A DNA stretch of 64,000 nucleotides, from assembly GCA_013365325.1 (NCBI GenBank), contig JABVXV010000231.1:1-64000 (forward strand), in the 5' to 3' direction. The DNA comes from Dipetalonema caudispina (lineage: Eukaryota; Nematoda; Chromadorea; Rhabditida; Onchocercidae). The notes beneath the pieces are model-generated. The model was not told where the DNA came from, ran no database searches, and saw nothing but the letters and a program-made list of their open reading frames with translations. Shown in pieces: positions 26,501-37,003 of this stretch; the first letter of the stretch is position 1; every line of letters begins with the position of its first letter. Position numbers and translations under genes: made by a program.

Positions 26501-27039
26501 AAACGAGGCAAGATATTTAGAGATGACAAGATACCAACTACGGAGAGATGTGCATGATGGTGTTCCTTCTCATGAAAGTGATATTGATCATGCGTATGGT
26601 GATGGTCTTCCAAATGGTCATGATGATGATCATCATCATCATGATCACGATAATGGGGATGTTTATCATGACTGTCACGGCTTGATTGCTGGAAAATAAT
26701 GAGTGAGATTTTATCTGATCTTTTATATTTCAATGATGCTATAAAAAAATCCTGACTATACGGAATAAACTTATAGATTGATAAACATAAATCAAGGAAA
26801 ATACAAAAAAACAAAGGAAAAAAAATCCCTCAAAAAATATGACTTGATTAAAATTCAATCCAAAAATCTCGTTAAAATTTCATTTCTAAAAAAAGAAAAA
26901 AGAAGAAACTTACTTCTTCATTAGCTTCACGACTGTACTTGAAGTGTGGTGTTTCAATATCATGGCTATGTCCATGATGACTTGATTGTAGAAGAGTAGT
27001 CTGTATCAGGATAATTAGGATAGCAGCAATTATATTCAT
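23545..27039 (-). CDS. zipt-7: ZIP zinc transporter, SLC39A7/KE4 class
   Basis: Ten exons: 27039-26914, 26688-26542, 26497-26456, 26220-26150, 25850-25739, 25480-25279, 25046-24865, 24652-24389, 24149-24042, 23700-23545; 469 residues, the length of human SLC39A7. It should release zinc from ER/Golgi to cytosol. Residues 1-20 form a signal peptide; a His/Asp-rich luminal segment follows. [21 protein letters not shown] is the first conserved helix; a His/Lys-rich loop precedes [14 protein letters not shown] (His332, Asp336) and [18 protein letters not shown] (His361-Glu366), the LIV-1 subfamily metal-site helices. The protein ends AAYE. The junction between exons 8 and 9 only keeps frame if the donor is GC (AAG|GCCAGT). 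The exon 2 donor could be three bases later. Head-to-head with DAD1; rfc-4 lies downstream on the same strand. One zip-7 paralogue or the other in C. elegans cannot be chosen by eye. Confidence 0.93.
25106..25209 (-). CDS. Possible alternative terminal exon of the ZIP gene
   Basis: Inside the intron between exons 6 and 7, TCATTGCAG is followed by a frame that joins exon 6 in the correct phase and gives about 34 residues, [20 protein letters not shown] and then a stop. It begins like the constitutive exon ([15 protein letters not shown]) with a hydrophobic helix followed by a Lys. Use would yield a truncated transporter lacking the HNFTDG and HEIPHE helices. The phase match and acceptor are seen directly; use in vivo is inference, and 34 open codons can occur by chance. 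Confidence 0.3.
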
Positions 27040-27471
27040 ATTAATACTTAACTCTGAAAGTATAAATGTTTAAAAATCACATCAACAATCTTTCAAATAA
27101 AAGAAAAAACACTTATTAAGCTTTCTTCCTTATTTGTAAAACTATATATTAATCCATTAAATTTAAAAATTTTTAAGTTTACAAAATTTATTGATTTATA
27201 AAAATTTTAAAGTTTTAAAATTTCGCTATTTGTAACTTAAACCTTACAACTTTTACATCCTATGACATGCATTTTATTGACATGCAAACTGCATTCACAA
27301 ATTGTAACACTTGCAAACCACGTCAACATTTACGATATAAAATATACCAACCAAATGAAAATTTATCCCTCCCCTCCCCTCCCAAATGATAGTACGTCCA
27401 ACCAGGAAATATCGTCAAATGAAGTACGTGAATGAACGTACGTGTGTGGGTGGATGGGTGTGTGAGTATGT

Positions 27472-27520
<49 letters not shown>

Positions 27521-27860
27521 GTAAATGTTTTTTTTTGCTTGCAAAGTTTAATTATTACTTTGTCTCCTGTGCATCTTTGATTCTGTTCAGATGCAACACT
27601 ATTTTTGTATTGATTTTTTTTTTATCCAAATAGGTTTGTTGAATTTGATATGAATAATTGTCACTGATAATGGTGAAAGATTGTAATTTTTACAATTTTT
27701 CCTATAATAAGATTCAAATTTATATGAAATGATAGCATTATTTATGTATCAAATTTAATTCGAATGAAAATAATATTATCATGAAAGATAATGGAACGAT
27801 AATAATTAAATACTGGAAAGATTAAAAATCTTAAATGATGCAAATTTCAGTGGATTAACG
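27040..27860. promoter_or_regulatory. Divergent promoter region, ZIP and DAD1
   Basis: About 820 bases between two head-to-head ATGs, so it must carry promoter elements for both. It contains the GT array at 27472-27517 and a TTTCAG acceptor at 27845-27850, ten bases before the DAD1 ATG, fitting spliced-leader addition. No TATA box is convincing. Confidence 0.6.
27472..27517. repeat. (GT)n microsatellite
   Basis: GT dinucleotides, interrupted once and then perfect for about 40 bases. Antisense reading gives a Thr-His frame, sense gives Cys-Val; neither is a gene. Confidence 0.97.
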
Positions 27861-29038
27861 ATGCGATTGTTTACAGTATTGGCTAATTTATTTGATGGCT
27901 ATCAACGGACAACATCCAAAAAATTGAAACTTATCGATGCCTATATGTTCTATGTCTTTATGACCGGTGTCATCCAGTAAGTAATACCATTAAATTCATT
28001 TATTTTGCAAGAATTGATGCTTATTTTGTTATGTAAAGAATGTTCACATTCTTCTTAATAAAATAAGACATTGGAATTGATGCGTAATAAGAGGTCATAT
28101 TTACTTAGCAAATAAAATGCTCGGTATATAATGGTATTCCTTTGATTTTTGAAGGAAATTAACAAGTTGCTAGATAAATATGACTTTCTATTTTTTTTAT
28201 TGTAAAGGTTGAAATATGTTACTGAAAGGTTACCACACATTGTATACTCTAAAAGAACTACAATTTGTTACGTTTCGACTAGCATCAAACGTAGTTTTTC
28301 ACGTTGATTTTAGGATTCTATGATTAAACGGCAAATGTTCTTACACAGCAAATGTAATTCACGTTCCAAATAAAGGATTCCGAATATCAATACTTTTGCT
28401 TAAGATTCATGTTTGATTTCAGTGTAACAGATACGGCTTTATTTACATATTTACTGACTTACCTTTTCAAATGCCACTATGTACAAGCCTACTTCTTTTT
28501 AATGTTTTCCTTTATTTATCAAATTGTTTTACCTTTACAATATTTAACTTTATCTATTCTGGTTAGACCTTGTTCATAAATACATTTATTTGATTCATGT
28601 ATTTTGCAGATTTATTTATTGTGTCCTTGTTGGAACATTTCCTTTTAATTCGTTCCTGTCTGGTTTCGTATCGACAATTGGTTGTTTTGTCTTGGCAGGT
28701 TCAATTTTTATTTTCTTACGCTAATTGATAAATATGAACTATTTTTTCTTTTCTAGCTGTTTCTATATCTATTAGCTAAGTTGAATTTTTTGTTCACCGA
28801 ATTATGCTGTCAGCTAGTTACCGACTTCCGTTTCTCCAAAGTTTTCTATTTTCTTTATTTTCTAAAAAATCCTTCAAATACCTCTTAATTGGAAAATTTT
28901 TTTTCAGCATCTCTTCGCATCCAGGTTAATCCAGAAAATAAACCGCTGTTTCCTCATATCGCTCCGGAGCGCGCTTTCGCCGATTTTATTTTTGCACATG
29001 TGATATTTCATCTTGTGATTGCAAACTTCTTAGGTTGA
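27861..29038 (+). CDS. dad-1: DAD1, oligosaccharyltransferase subunit
   Basis: Three exons: 27861-27976, 28610-28698, 28908-29038; 111 residues, against 113 in most animals. DAD1 is a small integral ER membrane subunit of the oligosaccharyltransferase complex for N-glycosylation; its loss triggers apoptosis in animals. Visible: [18 protein letters not shown] (first hydrophobic segment), the near-invariant [20 protein letters not shown], then [11 protein letters not shown] and [17 protein letters not shown], ending NFLG. The start is set by alignment of [11 protein letters not shown] with the C. elegans N-terminus and by the TTTCAG acceptor ten bases before the ATG, which looks like a spliced-leader site rather than a cis exon. 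An AATAAA occurs at 29441-29446. BUD13 follows on the same strand 0.7 kb on. Confidence 0.96.
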
Positions 29039-29739
29039 TTTATTGGCATGAAGTTAGAATTATTTTCGCTCATGGTGTTCTTTCACCCTTTGATGTTGTT
29101 AAGAAGTGATTGGAGGAGTGGATAATTGTCAGAATTGCTCGCATTGTCATGACTGTATTATGGCACCCATTAGCATTACCAGTTGGTCCGTACTGTTTTA
29201 TTACTAAGAATCAATTCGAATGTCGATACACTTTAGCATCTAAAAGGAAGGATAGACTAATTAGTAGGGAAGGTATCTGAAGACTTTTAATCATGTAAGC
29301 AATGAAAAGTAAGTGACTTGCGGTTTGATTTTGATTACTAAAGTTAAAGAATGAACTACAGATGACATTAATAGATTATGTAATTGAGATAGTCTAAATG
29401 GAGATAATCTATTCAAGTATTATGAACATAGTGGGTTTTTAATAAATCTAAATTATTATTATTTGTTTATTTTCCTGTTATCTTTTATAATTGTTGAAGT
29501 ATTTGTTCAATTTTATTGAATTGTAACTTTAACGATGGTATTGAATTCTATAAATGAAGGTTTATGAAGTGAACTCAAGATTCTCAAGCACCGATGGATA
29601 TCCATTATTACTTCTTTTTTTCATAAATCGTGATTTATAGACAATTTCAGTTGGTTTCGCTGTTTTCGTAATACACACAACACCGTTAATTTCCATCTTG
29701 TCGTTTTTGCACTGTAATATGGAATTTCAGAAAACAGTG
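29039..29739. other. Spacer between dad-1 and bud-13
   Basis: About 700 bases of 3' UTR and spacer with an AATAAA at 29441-29446 and an ATTTCAG acceptor at 29724-29730, nine bases before the bud-13 ATG. No gene seen. Confidence 0.6.
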
Positions 29740-32700
29740 ATGGATGATGCTGCAAAGAAAGCACGAGAAGAATACCTCAAAAAGTACCTCAGTAAAGATG
29801 ACAAACAATCGGCCAAGAAGCATAAGAAAAAAAAGAAAACAGGAATTGGGTTTGTTGTAACCTTCTTTTAGATAGGAACTATGCAAATATTAGGATTAAA
29901 TTATTTCGCAAATTTTTGGGAGTCTCGGATTTTTTTTTTTGGTTCAGTATATGATGGTTGTTGTTTTTCAGCTTTTTTTACAGTATTAATTAGTGATAAT
30001 GGATGAAGAGAAAATTGAAGAATAACAGAAAATTTAATGAGCGTTTAAATCAAAAAGAAACTTTACGATTACGATACATTTATTAGATTCCCATAAAAAG
30101 AGTAATATGGCTCAAACTTAGTATTCGTGAGTTGATGAAATCAAATCCGGCACATATGATAAATTTCCAATAGTCTCTCTGACTGCAGAGAAGTTGGGTC
30201 AATTGCAATTTCTCACTTACAAAGTCAATAATTACACGACTACTTTAAGGGTTCTAAATTTGTGATATTTTTTCCGGTTCTAGCGACCCGCGAATTATGC
30301 TTATCATTGTATAAACCTTTGATTGATCTGAACGCTTTGAGTCCATACAATTAAAATGTATTTTATTCGATATTTGTAAAACAATTGTTTTCAGATTGAA
30401 AATTCACGAAAACGATGCCTTCGCTGATGTTGCACCATGTGTTGAGCAGACTTCTTCAGATGATGAGAGTGGCAAAGATGTTAGTTTGAATTCACAGATT
30501 ATTGGCGAAATAACCCTTTTAATTTTTATTTCTTTTTCTGATGACGCAACATTTTAGCTTTCGTAAGCACTGTCTGTGCAGGCATGCAGGTGCAAATTTT
30601 TGAATTATTTGAGACTCGAACCAGTATTTCTCATGGATGAACTGGAGTTTTTATTTTTTAAGCTACAGATTCTTATAAATGGTTGGGTAGTATGTTATTA
30701 GTTTTTTAGACAAGAAAGAAAATGTAAAATGCCATCCATGTTGTAGTATAAATGATATAGGATAATTTGATGCTTGAAATTAGCTTTTTTACGTTAACCA
30801 TAGCATTATTTTGAGATTGAAATATCTGAAAAGATGAAAAAGCTACGTTCAGTGCCGAAGTTCAAGCCTGCAGCATTCGAAGCTGTCGAGCTCAAAAGTA
30901 ATCACTTGCTTTTTCTGGATATCTTCATCATTTCCTTGAGTCATTTTCAGATTTACGTAAGATTGCTTACTTTTTTCCTTCACTCGTTCAGAAAAGTTAT
31001 TTAGGCTTCATTTCCATCGATTTTCATTTAATCCTATACTGGAATATATGTTTACATTTTTGCAGCAGAAACAAATGCACCTTGTGAACGTCACGATTCT
31101 TCATCCGATGAAAACGGTTTGTTTTTGTTAATCTTGGAAGTGGTAATTCGCATTGAAAAGCTTTCTTACAAGAAAATGTTGACTTTTAGAACACAATTAA
31201 TGAAATTTCCCTGTCCAAACGTCGGGTGGAAGTTTCTATCGGACGCTGACATAGATTCATCTGCACATAAGCCTCCAGAAAAAAATTTACTATACTAGCC
31301 ATATTATTGTCTTGTTCAGTTTACCCGATGATACGTCTTGGTGTTCGCAGACTCACACACGATAGCTCATTTCTATTACTCCACGATTTTCTTAGAACAT
31401 CAGAAACTTTCAGCTGTTGAGTTATTGCTTTTACATTATGAATAAAAAGGGTAACGTTAACTTAATGCTAGGGGCATACGTTTTTTGACAAATTGAATAT
31501 TTCTCCAAAAATAGATATCTTTTTCAGTTACGCCGGATGTGACATCTTTTCCCACTACCAGTTCAGAATTAGGAAAAAATGCGTCAATCAGGAATAAGGA
31601 TCGCTCCACTGGTCAAAAAATAATAGGACAAACTAATACCGACTCAGATACTTTTTTGCCAGCTCTCAAAATAAAGGAAGAACTACCCGATTCAGACGCT
31701 TCGCCACCCAGAAGACAAATGAATTGTACAAGACGAAATCACAATAATGTTGAGGATCATTCATTTTCAAAACGAAAAAAATCAACAAATGATCTCGACT
31801 TGGATGTTTCGCCTCCACGTCGCAGAATAAAAAATGAACCAGTTGACTCAGATCCTTCACCACCAAGAAGGTCAACGAATTGTGCAAGGCGAAATTCTAA
31901 TGATGATGTTTCGGATGTTTCACCCCCGAGACGCAGAAAGCCGACAAATAATTCTGACTCAGATCTTTCCCCACCACGTAAACGCGATGATTATGCTGGA
32001 ATTCAAGACCATGGAAAAGAATTTGGGAGTTATGGACATCAAAAACGGAGGCGAAGTGGTAGTGTTGACTCTGGTCGACGTAGCTGGGATTCTGATGCGT
32101 CTTCACATGACAAAATTGTTAGAAAAAGGCAAAAAAATTATGGGAGAAGTCGGGACGGAAGTCCTAGTAGACGTCATAGACGTTATGAAGGTAAGTATTG
32201 AATCATAATTTATGCGGAATACTTCTTCAAGCATTCTCGATATTTGCTGATCAGCTTCAGCTGTTTTATATAAAACTATATAACTAGAATTTGATTTTGT
32301 TATTAGTATTCTGGATTTATTAGTTCGCGTTTATTCAGATTCCTGATTTTCACTGATTTTAATGTTACTAATATTGCTGCAGGTGTAAATTTTCCTATAC
32401 ACTTAGTAGTTATAAAAAGCATGCATTTATCCTCCGTTTAATTTCGTATTTTTGCTTCATCCTAGAATGTATCAAAAATTCTACACTTTGAATTACTTTA
32501 GTAGTCTGATTTTATGTTCCTCGACTGAAAATTGGCCTTGCAATTCAGCTTCTAATACTTTATGTGGGAGTAAGTCAAATGCAGATCAGTAATTTCTGCT
32601 TCATCGAACATGATAACACTTCACAGGTCATCGAGGACGAAGAGATTCTCCTGGTGATAGTAAGACATCACATCATAGTAAACGCAATCGAGCAAATGGA

Positions 32701-34426
32701 GATGATGTTAAACCGATGGCTTTGAAAAGTGCTGGTCTTAAAACGCTGGAAGCGCATAGAGAAGAAATGAAACGACTTCAAGAAGATGAAACAAAGGTAA
32801 GGACATTGATTGTAGTTGAAAATTTTCGTTTAATTTCTATTGGCACTTTAGAATGAGAGCAGAACTTAGTACTAGTGGCTTGGAATAGATGGTTTAAATA
32901 GAATAGTTGCATTTCAGTAATGTCAAAAATGTCGTTAGATATTACTTAATACGTTTTATTAGTTTTCCTTTTATCTTCCCTTTCGTTTCCACTAATTTCT
33001 TTTATTTATTATTAAAATTTAGCTAAGTTGAAGCTCCAATTTTTCACCCTAAATCATTAAATAAGTGTCGTTTGAAGTTACTTAAAAGTTGGGAAGGATA
33101 TACGAGTGACAAAAATGTGGCAGCTGTTCGTCGTGCTAAATTAACTGGTAAAGGACGTGAAACAAAGGAAGATCGTGAAAGAAAGGAACGTGAAGCTAAA
33201 AAGCAACAAGAATTAGAGGAGAAGTATAAAAATTGGAATAAAGGCTTGCGACAATTAGAAGAGGTTTGCATTACATATATAATTTTTTCTCTTATTTTTA
33301 CCTCGATCGTATTCGAAATTGGCTACAAATACTGTAAAGCTTAATTGGAATCAGTTTTTTTCTAAAAATCAAATTTTTGTTCTAGCGAACCCAAAAATTA
33401 AATGAAATGGCTCGGGTGGCGCAAGAGGATTTTGCACGTCATGCTGATGATAAGACAATGAATGAACACTTGAAAAAGGTATTTTTAATGGTGAAAAGAT
33501 GTTATTATATCGCGCGATTTCCTCTTTTTTCTTGGTAATGCATCGCTATGGCGTATTTATTAATGTGGGCTAAAACTGTGGGTACTAGGAGAGATTTTGA
33601 TATATACAGTAGAATAAGGTAATGTGAAATGAGAAGGATATTTCAAATTATTCGTGTCTTTCATCACATAATAATTATAGTACTTAACTTTGTTGTTTAT
33701 GCTAAAGGTTTTCATCTGTATTATTTTTTATCGTTCTAACATCACCAATTTATTCCTCTGTTCTAATTAATTAGAGGCAAAATGAACGCGAAAGAAACTT
33801 CGAACACTAATCGGAAGTCCGAAATGATATGCATGAAAAATCTTGAATAATATATTTTTCAGCAATTACACGAGAAAGATCCGATGTATAAATATGTGAA
33901 AAGGAAGAAGGAAAATGCAGAAATAAAAAGTGGGACTGGTAAGAGTTGTAAATTATGAACACATATGTATAAATATTCTTAATTTTTTATTATTTTTTCG
34001 ATTTTGAGTCTTAACTAAGATTTTGTTGTTCCAGTTTTAACTGCTGGTTTCTTCCTGAAATGTACTGCCTTCAGACTTTGTTTTCAGCTACACTAAAATG
34101 TTTTTATCGCTTATGAAGCTCATTCATTTAGTTTTTCACTTAATCTTTCCTTCCCTTTTGTCTGAAGTTTTCGTTAAAATTTAAGCAATAATTCAAGTAT
34201 TCGAAACTATTTGAATTTTCGAGGGATTGGTCATTATTGTTTTATTTCAGCATACCCGAAATACAAGGGAAGTTGGCCACCGAATCGTTTCAACATTATG
34301 CCAGGTTATCGATGGGATGGAGTGAATCGTTCAAATGGTTTTGAAGATCGAATAGCTGAAACGGCTAATCGAAAAGTAGCTCAACGTACCGAATATTATG
34401 AAAATATTGCGAAATATGAAGTTTAA
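29740..34426 (+). CDS. bud-13: BUD13 homologue, RES splicing complex subunit
   Basis: Ten exons: 29740-29849, 30395-30479, 30816-30897, 31066-31116, 31528-32190, 32627-32796, about 33078-33263, 33386-33478, 33863-33938, 34251-34426; about 563 residues. BUD13 is part of the spliceosomal RES (pre-mRNA retention and splicing) complex. N-terminus [12 protein letters not shown] and a Lys-rich patch lead to GLKIHEND, as in other BUD13 proteins. Exon 5 encodes a disordered Arg/Ser region with five DxSPPRR-like units. The C-terminus carries the diagnostic [23 protein letters not shown] that ends the family. A TTTCAG nine bases before the ATG suggests spliced-leader addition. Uncertain points: the exon 3 acceptor (TTTTGAG) and the start of exon 7, where no good acceptor is visible and 33066 or 33078 both fit the phase. 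A poly(A) signal at 34436-34441 follows at once. Confidence 0.93.
31695..31995 (+). repeat. Degenerate SPPRR coding repeats in bud-13 exon 5
   Basis: Five copies of Asp-x-Ser-Pro-Pro-Arg-Arg/Lys lie in about 100 residues (DASPPRR, DVSPPRR, DPSPPRR, DVSPPRR, DLSPPRK). Copies one and three are followed by an NCTRRN/NCARRN element while the others are not, pointing to duplication of a two-unit block. Vertebrate BUD13 has a longer array of the same motif, a likely phosphorylation platform. Confidence 0.85.
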
Positions 34427-35221
34427 TTTTTGTAAAATAAATTTTGTTTGAATTTAGTATGCGAAGCTCTTGACTGTATTATGCGAACCGCAGATGCATA
34501 GTTGATACTGGAAATGGAAATGTTGCAGTAATAATAATTTCTTAGTCATACAAGTGGCTAATTGCAGTCTTGAATGGTTGCTTCCATTATTGGCGTATTT
34601 CGATGTGTTGTATACTGTACGTGAATATAATTTGAAACGTACTCAAAAAAAGTGAAGTCTAAAAAATTTGGCGGTAGGGTTTCGAAAATTTGAGAAAAGT
34701 TTTTTTTTTCTTCCTTTTCTTGTTTCAGTTGATGTTCACTGTAAGCCTGTTGTTGTTTATGTAACAGCTTAATTGATCTATATATGGTTTTTATCGTGAT
34801 ATGAAAGTAGCAACGATTAGACCAGCAAATACTGCAGCCAATTTTGGCGGTTTATAGAGCTGCACTTGCGATTGATAGAAGTGATTAAATGGAATGATTT
34901 CATAGCGTTAGTATCATGACATTCTTGAGAAATTGATGATCTGGTTAATTATCAACAGATAATAATCTGAAAATGACTGTTGCTCTGTTGATATGCAAAT
35001 GATAATGATAAGTCTTTGTTCCTCTTTTCATCCTTCTCTTAGGCTTGTACTAATTGATTGGCTATTGAAGCATATGAAACAATCTATTGTTATGCAAAGT
35101 AAATTCTTACCCTTTAAATTTTTGATAAAATATTAATATAAATTTGTTTTACTGATTGGTTCATTCCATTCATTTGATTGGTGGCGGTTGTTTGAGTAGT
35201 ACAATTTTGGTGTTTGGTTAG
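34427..35221. other. Spacer downstream of bud-13
   Basis: Contains the AATAAA at 34436-34441, ten bases after the bud-13 stop, then about 780 bases without a supportable exon up to a TTGGTTAG acceptor at 35214-35221. Confidence 0.6.
34436..34441 (+). terminator. Poly(A) signal of bud-13
   Basis: AATAAA ten bases after the bud-13 stop codon. If used it implies a very short 3' UTR, common in nematodes. Confidence 0.6.
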
Positions 35222-35236
35222 GATAAAGATTGGGCA

Positions 35237-35924
35237 ATGGAAATGTTGAAGGTGTGCATTGTTTTGTTGGTAGGTAGAGATGAAATTAAATCAGTGGTAT
35301 TGTTGTGAAGAATTTTTTTCTGTCGTAGAATTTCCAGAAGCTTATTTTTGCTGATACTTGTGGAAAGGAAAAAATCAATCACTTATTAGAAAAAAGAATA
35401 GATTTGTTTTTGTGAGATAACAATTAGTTCCTTGCTGTTATAATTAACAAATAAAGTACTTCCTATTAAATTGGAACTTACTATTAAATAGTAATGTTTT
35501 GATATGATGTTGATCGATAAAATACTTCACGTAATATAGTTTTCAGAAGCTAATTGCTAAGAAATATGCTAGTCTACATGGTGGAATATCGAGGAAAGAA
35601 TCAACTACAGCCGACAAAAGAAGTCATGATAAAACATCCGAGAATTTGCAACTAATCCAACATCACCAAACATTTCCGTCTTCCGATTCCGATGTGATAC
35701 TAAAAACAGCAGTTGAAATGGATAAAAGTAATATAGACGAAAAAGTGGTAACAGCAGGCGATGCAAGTAATTCAGTGCTTACTACAAGTTCTATTAGTAC
35801 TTACAAACGATCAGCATCACCAGATACGATGTTACAGGGTGCAACATCTAATGTTTCTATCAGTGTAAATTTTGCTTCTTTCCCGTTTGATTTGAATTTC
35901 TTTTCGAAATTAAGCTATTCTTAA
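35237..35924 (+). CDS. Unassigned protein, about 131 aa (two exons)
   Basis: I do not recognise this protein. Exon 1 is 35237-35251 (ATG then MEMLK), 15 bases after a TTGGTTAG acceptor suitable for spliced-leader addition. A GTGTGC donor joins TTTTCAG at 35541-35546, phase 0. Exon 2 (35547-35924) stays open for 125 codons: KLIAKKYASLHGGISRKES, then a hydrophilic Ser/Thr/Asp-rich stretch with KRSASPDTM. The last 25 or so codons turn Phe-rich and may be read-through of an intron (GTGCAA at 35840 or GTGTAA at 35862 could be donors), so the true C-terminus may be in a later exon. A link into the REEP gene at 36996 keeps phase and cannot be excluded, but that gene has its own start. No membrane segment or enzymatic motif is visible. 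Confidence 0.45.
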
Positions 35925-36995
35925 ATTTATATTTCTCAGTTTTAGGAAAGATTTACCTGCAAAAACACGAAAGACTATTGCGTTAGGATACTTTTTAAAG
36001 TGCTTCATCGATCATGCTTTATTAATTTCCCATTTTTCCGTATCAAAATCTTCTTTATTCTTCTTGGTTGAATGCATGTCTAGGCTCTATTTTTATAACA
36101 AAAAGGCTTGATTAGATTTACTCTTGGCCGCAGTATTTAATAAGAATTCATCAGAGGATTACTTGCTGTAAAACTTATGAGGTAATTTACTTTTCATTTT
36201 ATTTCCAATTCCTAAAAGTACAATCATAACTTAACTTTGATGTTTATGAAAAATGGACTGTTAATTTTTAGCCTCAATGCAATCAACGAACAGTATCGCT
36301 TATTTCAGACTACAGTTCCGACCTTTCATGTATATAAAATTTTATTGTATTTTTACATCAAAGTAGTTAAAGTTTGCTATTTTGGAATGTTTCAGTGAAA
36401 AATCTCTTCATTTTTCCTCTTTGGAGACGTATATAATTTACGTAGCAAATATAGAGAAATGATAGAGAATTTTATTTTTGTTATATTTCATATTGTAGTA
36501 TGAATTTGGTTAATTTATAGGAGAAAGTTTCTGTAGAAATTGATACGGACAGAGTGGAATGAAGTGGAATAGTTTAGTTTTTCTATTATTACAGGATTAA
36601 ATAAAGTTTTTTCTTCATCTCTAGAAGATGATGATTGAAACTAATTACTGCGGAAGGTTAAGGGTAATTAATATCAGATTTATAAGGCATATATGATAAA
36701 ATGGCATAGTTTATAGTTTGATTTATTTTTTCTATTTTATTCAGAATATCGCAAATACAGTAATAATTTAAATGCAGTATTGGTTATAATATATATTTTA
36801 AGGATTAATTGGAAAAATTCATAGTTATAGTCATATTAATTATGTAATCTGTTCATTATTCGTAGATTTAAATGTATCGAATGCTCGGATAATCGTTCCA
36901 ATGATTTATGAGGAATTAAATCATTTCAATTCTCGTTCAATAATTGCATGATTCATATTGCTTTTTTTTTTACGAAAAAATATTTTTAATTTTAG
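35925..36995. other. Spacer or intron, no exon seen
   Basis: About 1.07 kb of AT-rich DNA between the unassigned gene and the REEP gene. No recognisable coding segment. Confidence 0.5.
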
Positions 36996-37003
36996 TTTTT
37001 GGG

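Noticed and set aside
27323..27580. Thr-His and Cys-Val repeat frames
   Set aside because: Translation of the GT microsatellite.
31666..32208. Open frames overlapping bud-13 exon 5 in other frames
   Set aside because: Shadows of the 220-codon BUD13 frame with its SPPRR repeats.
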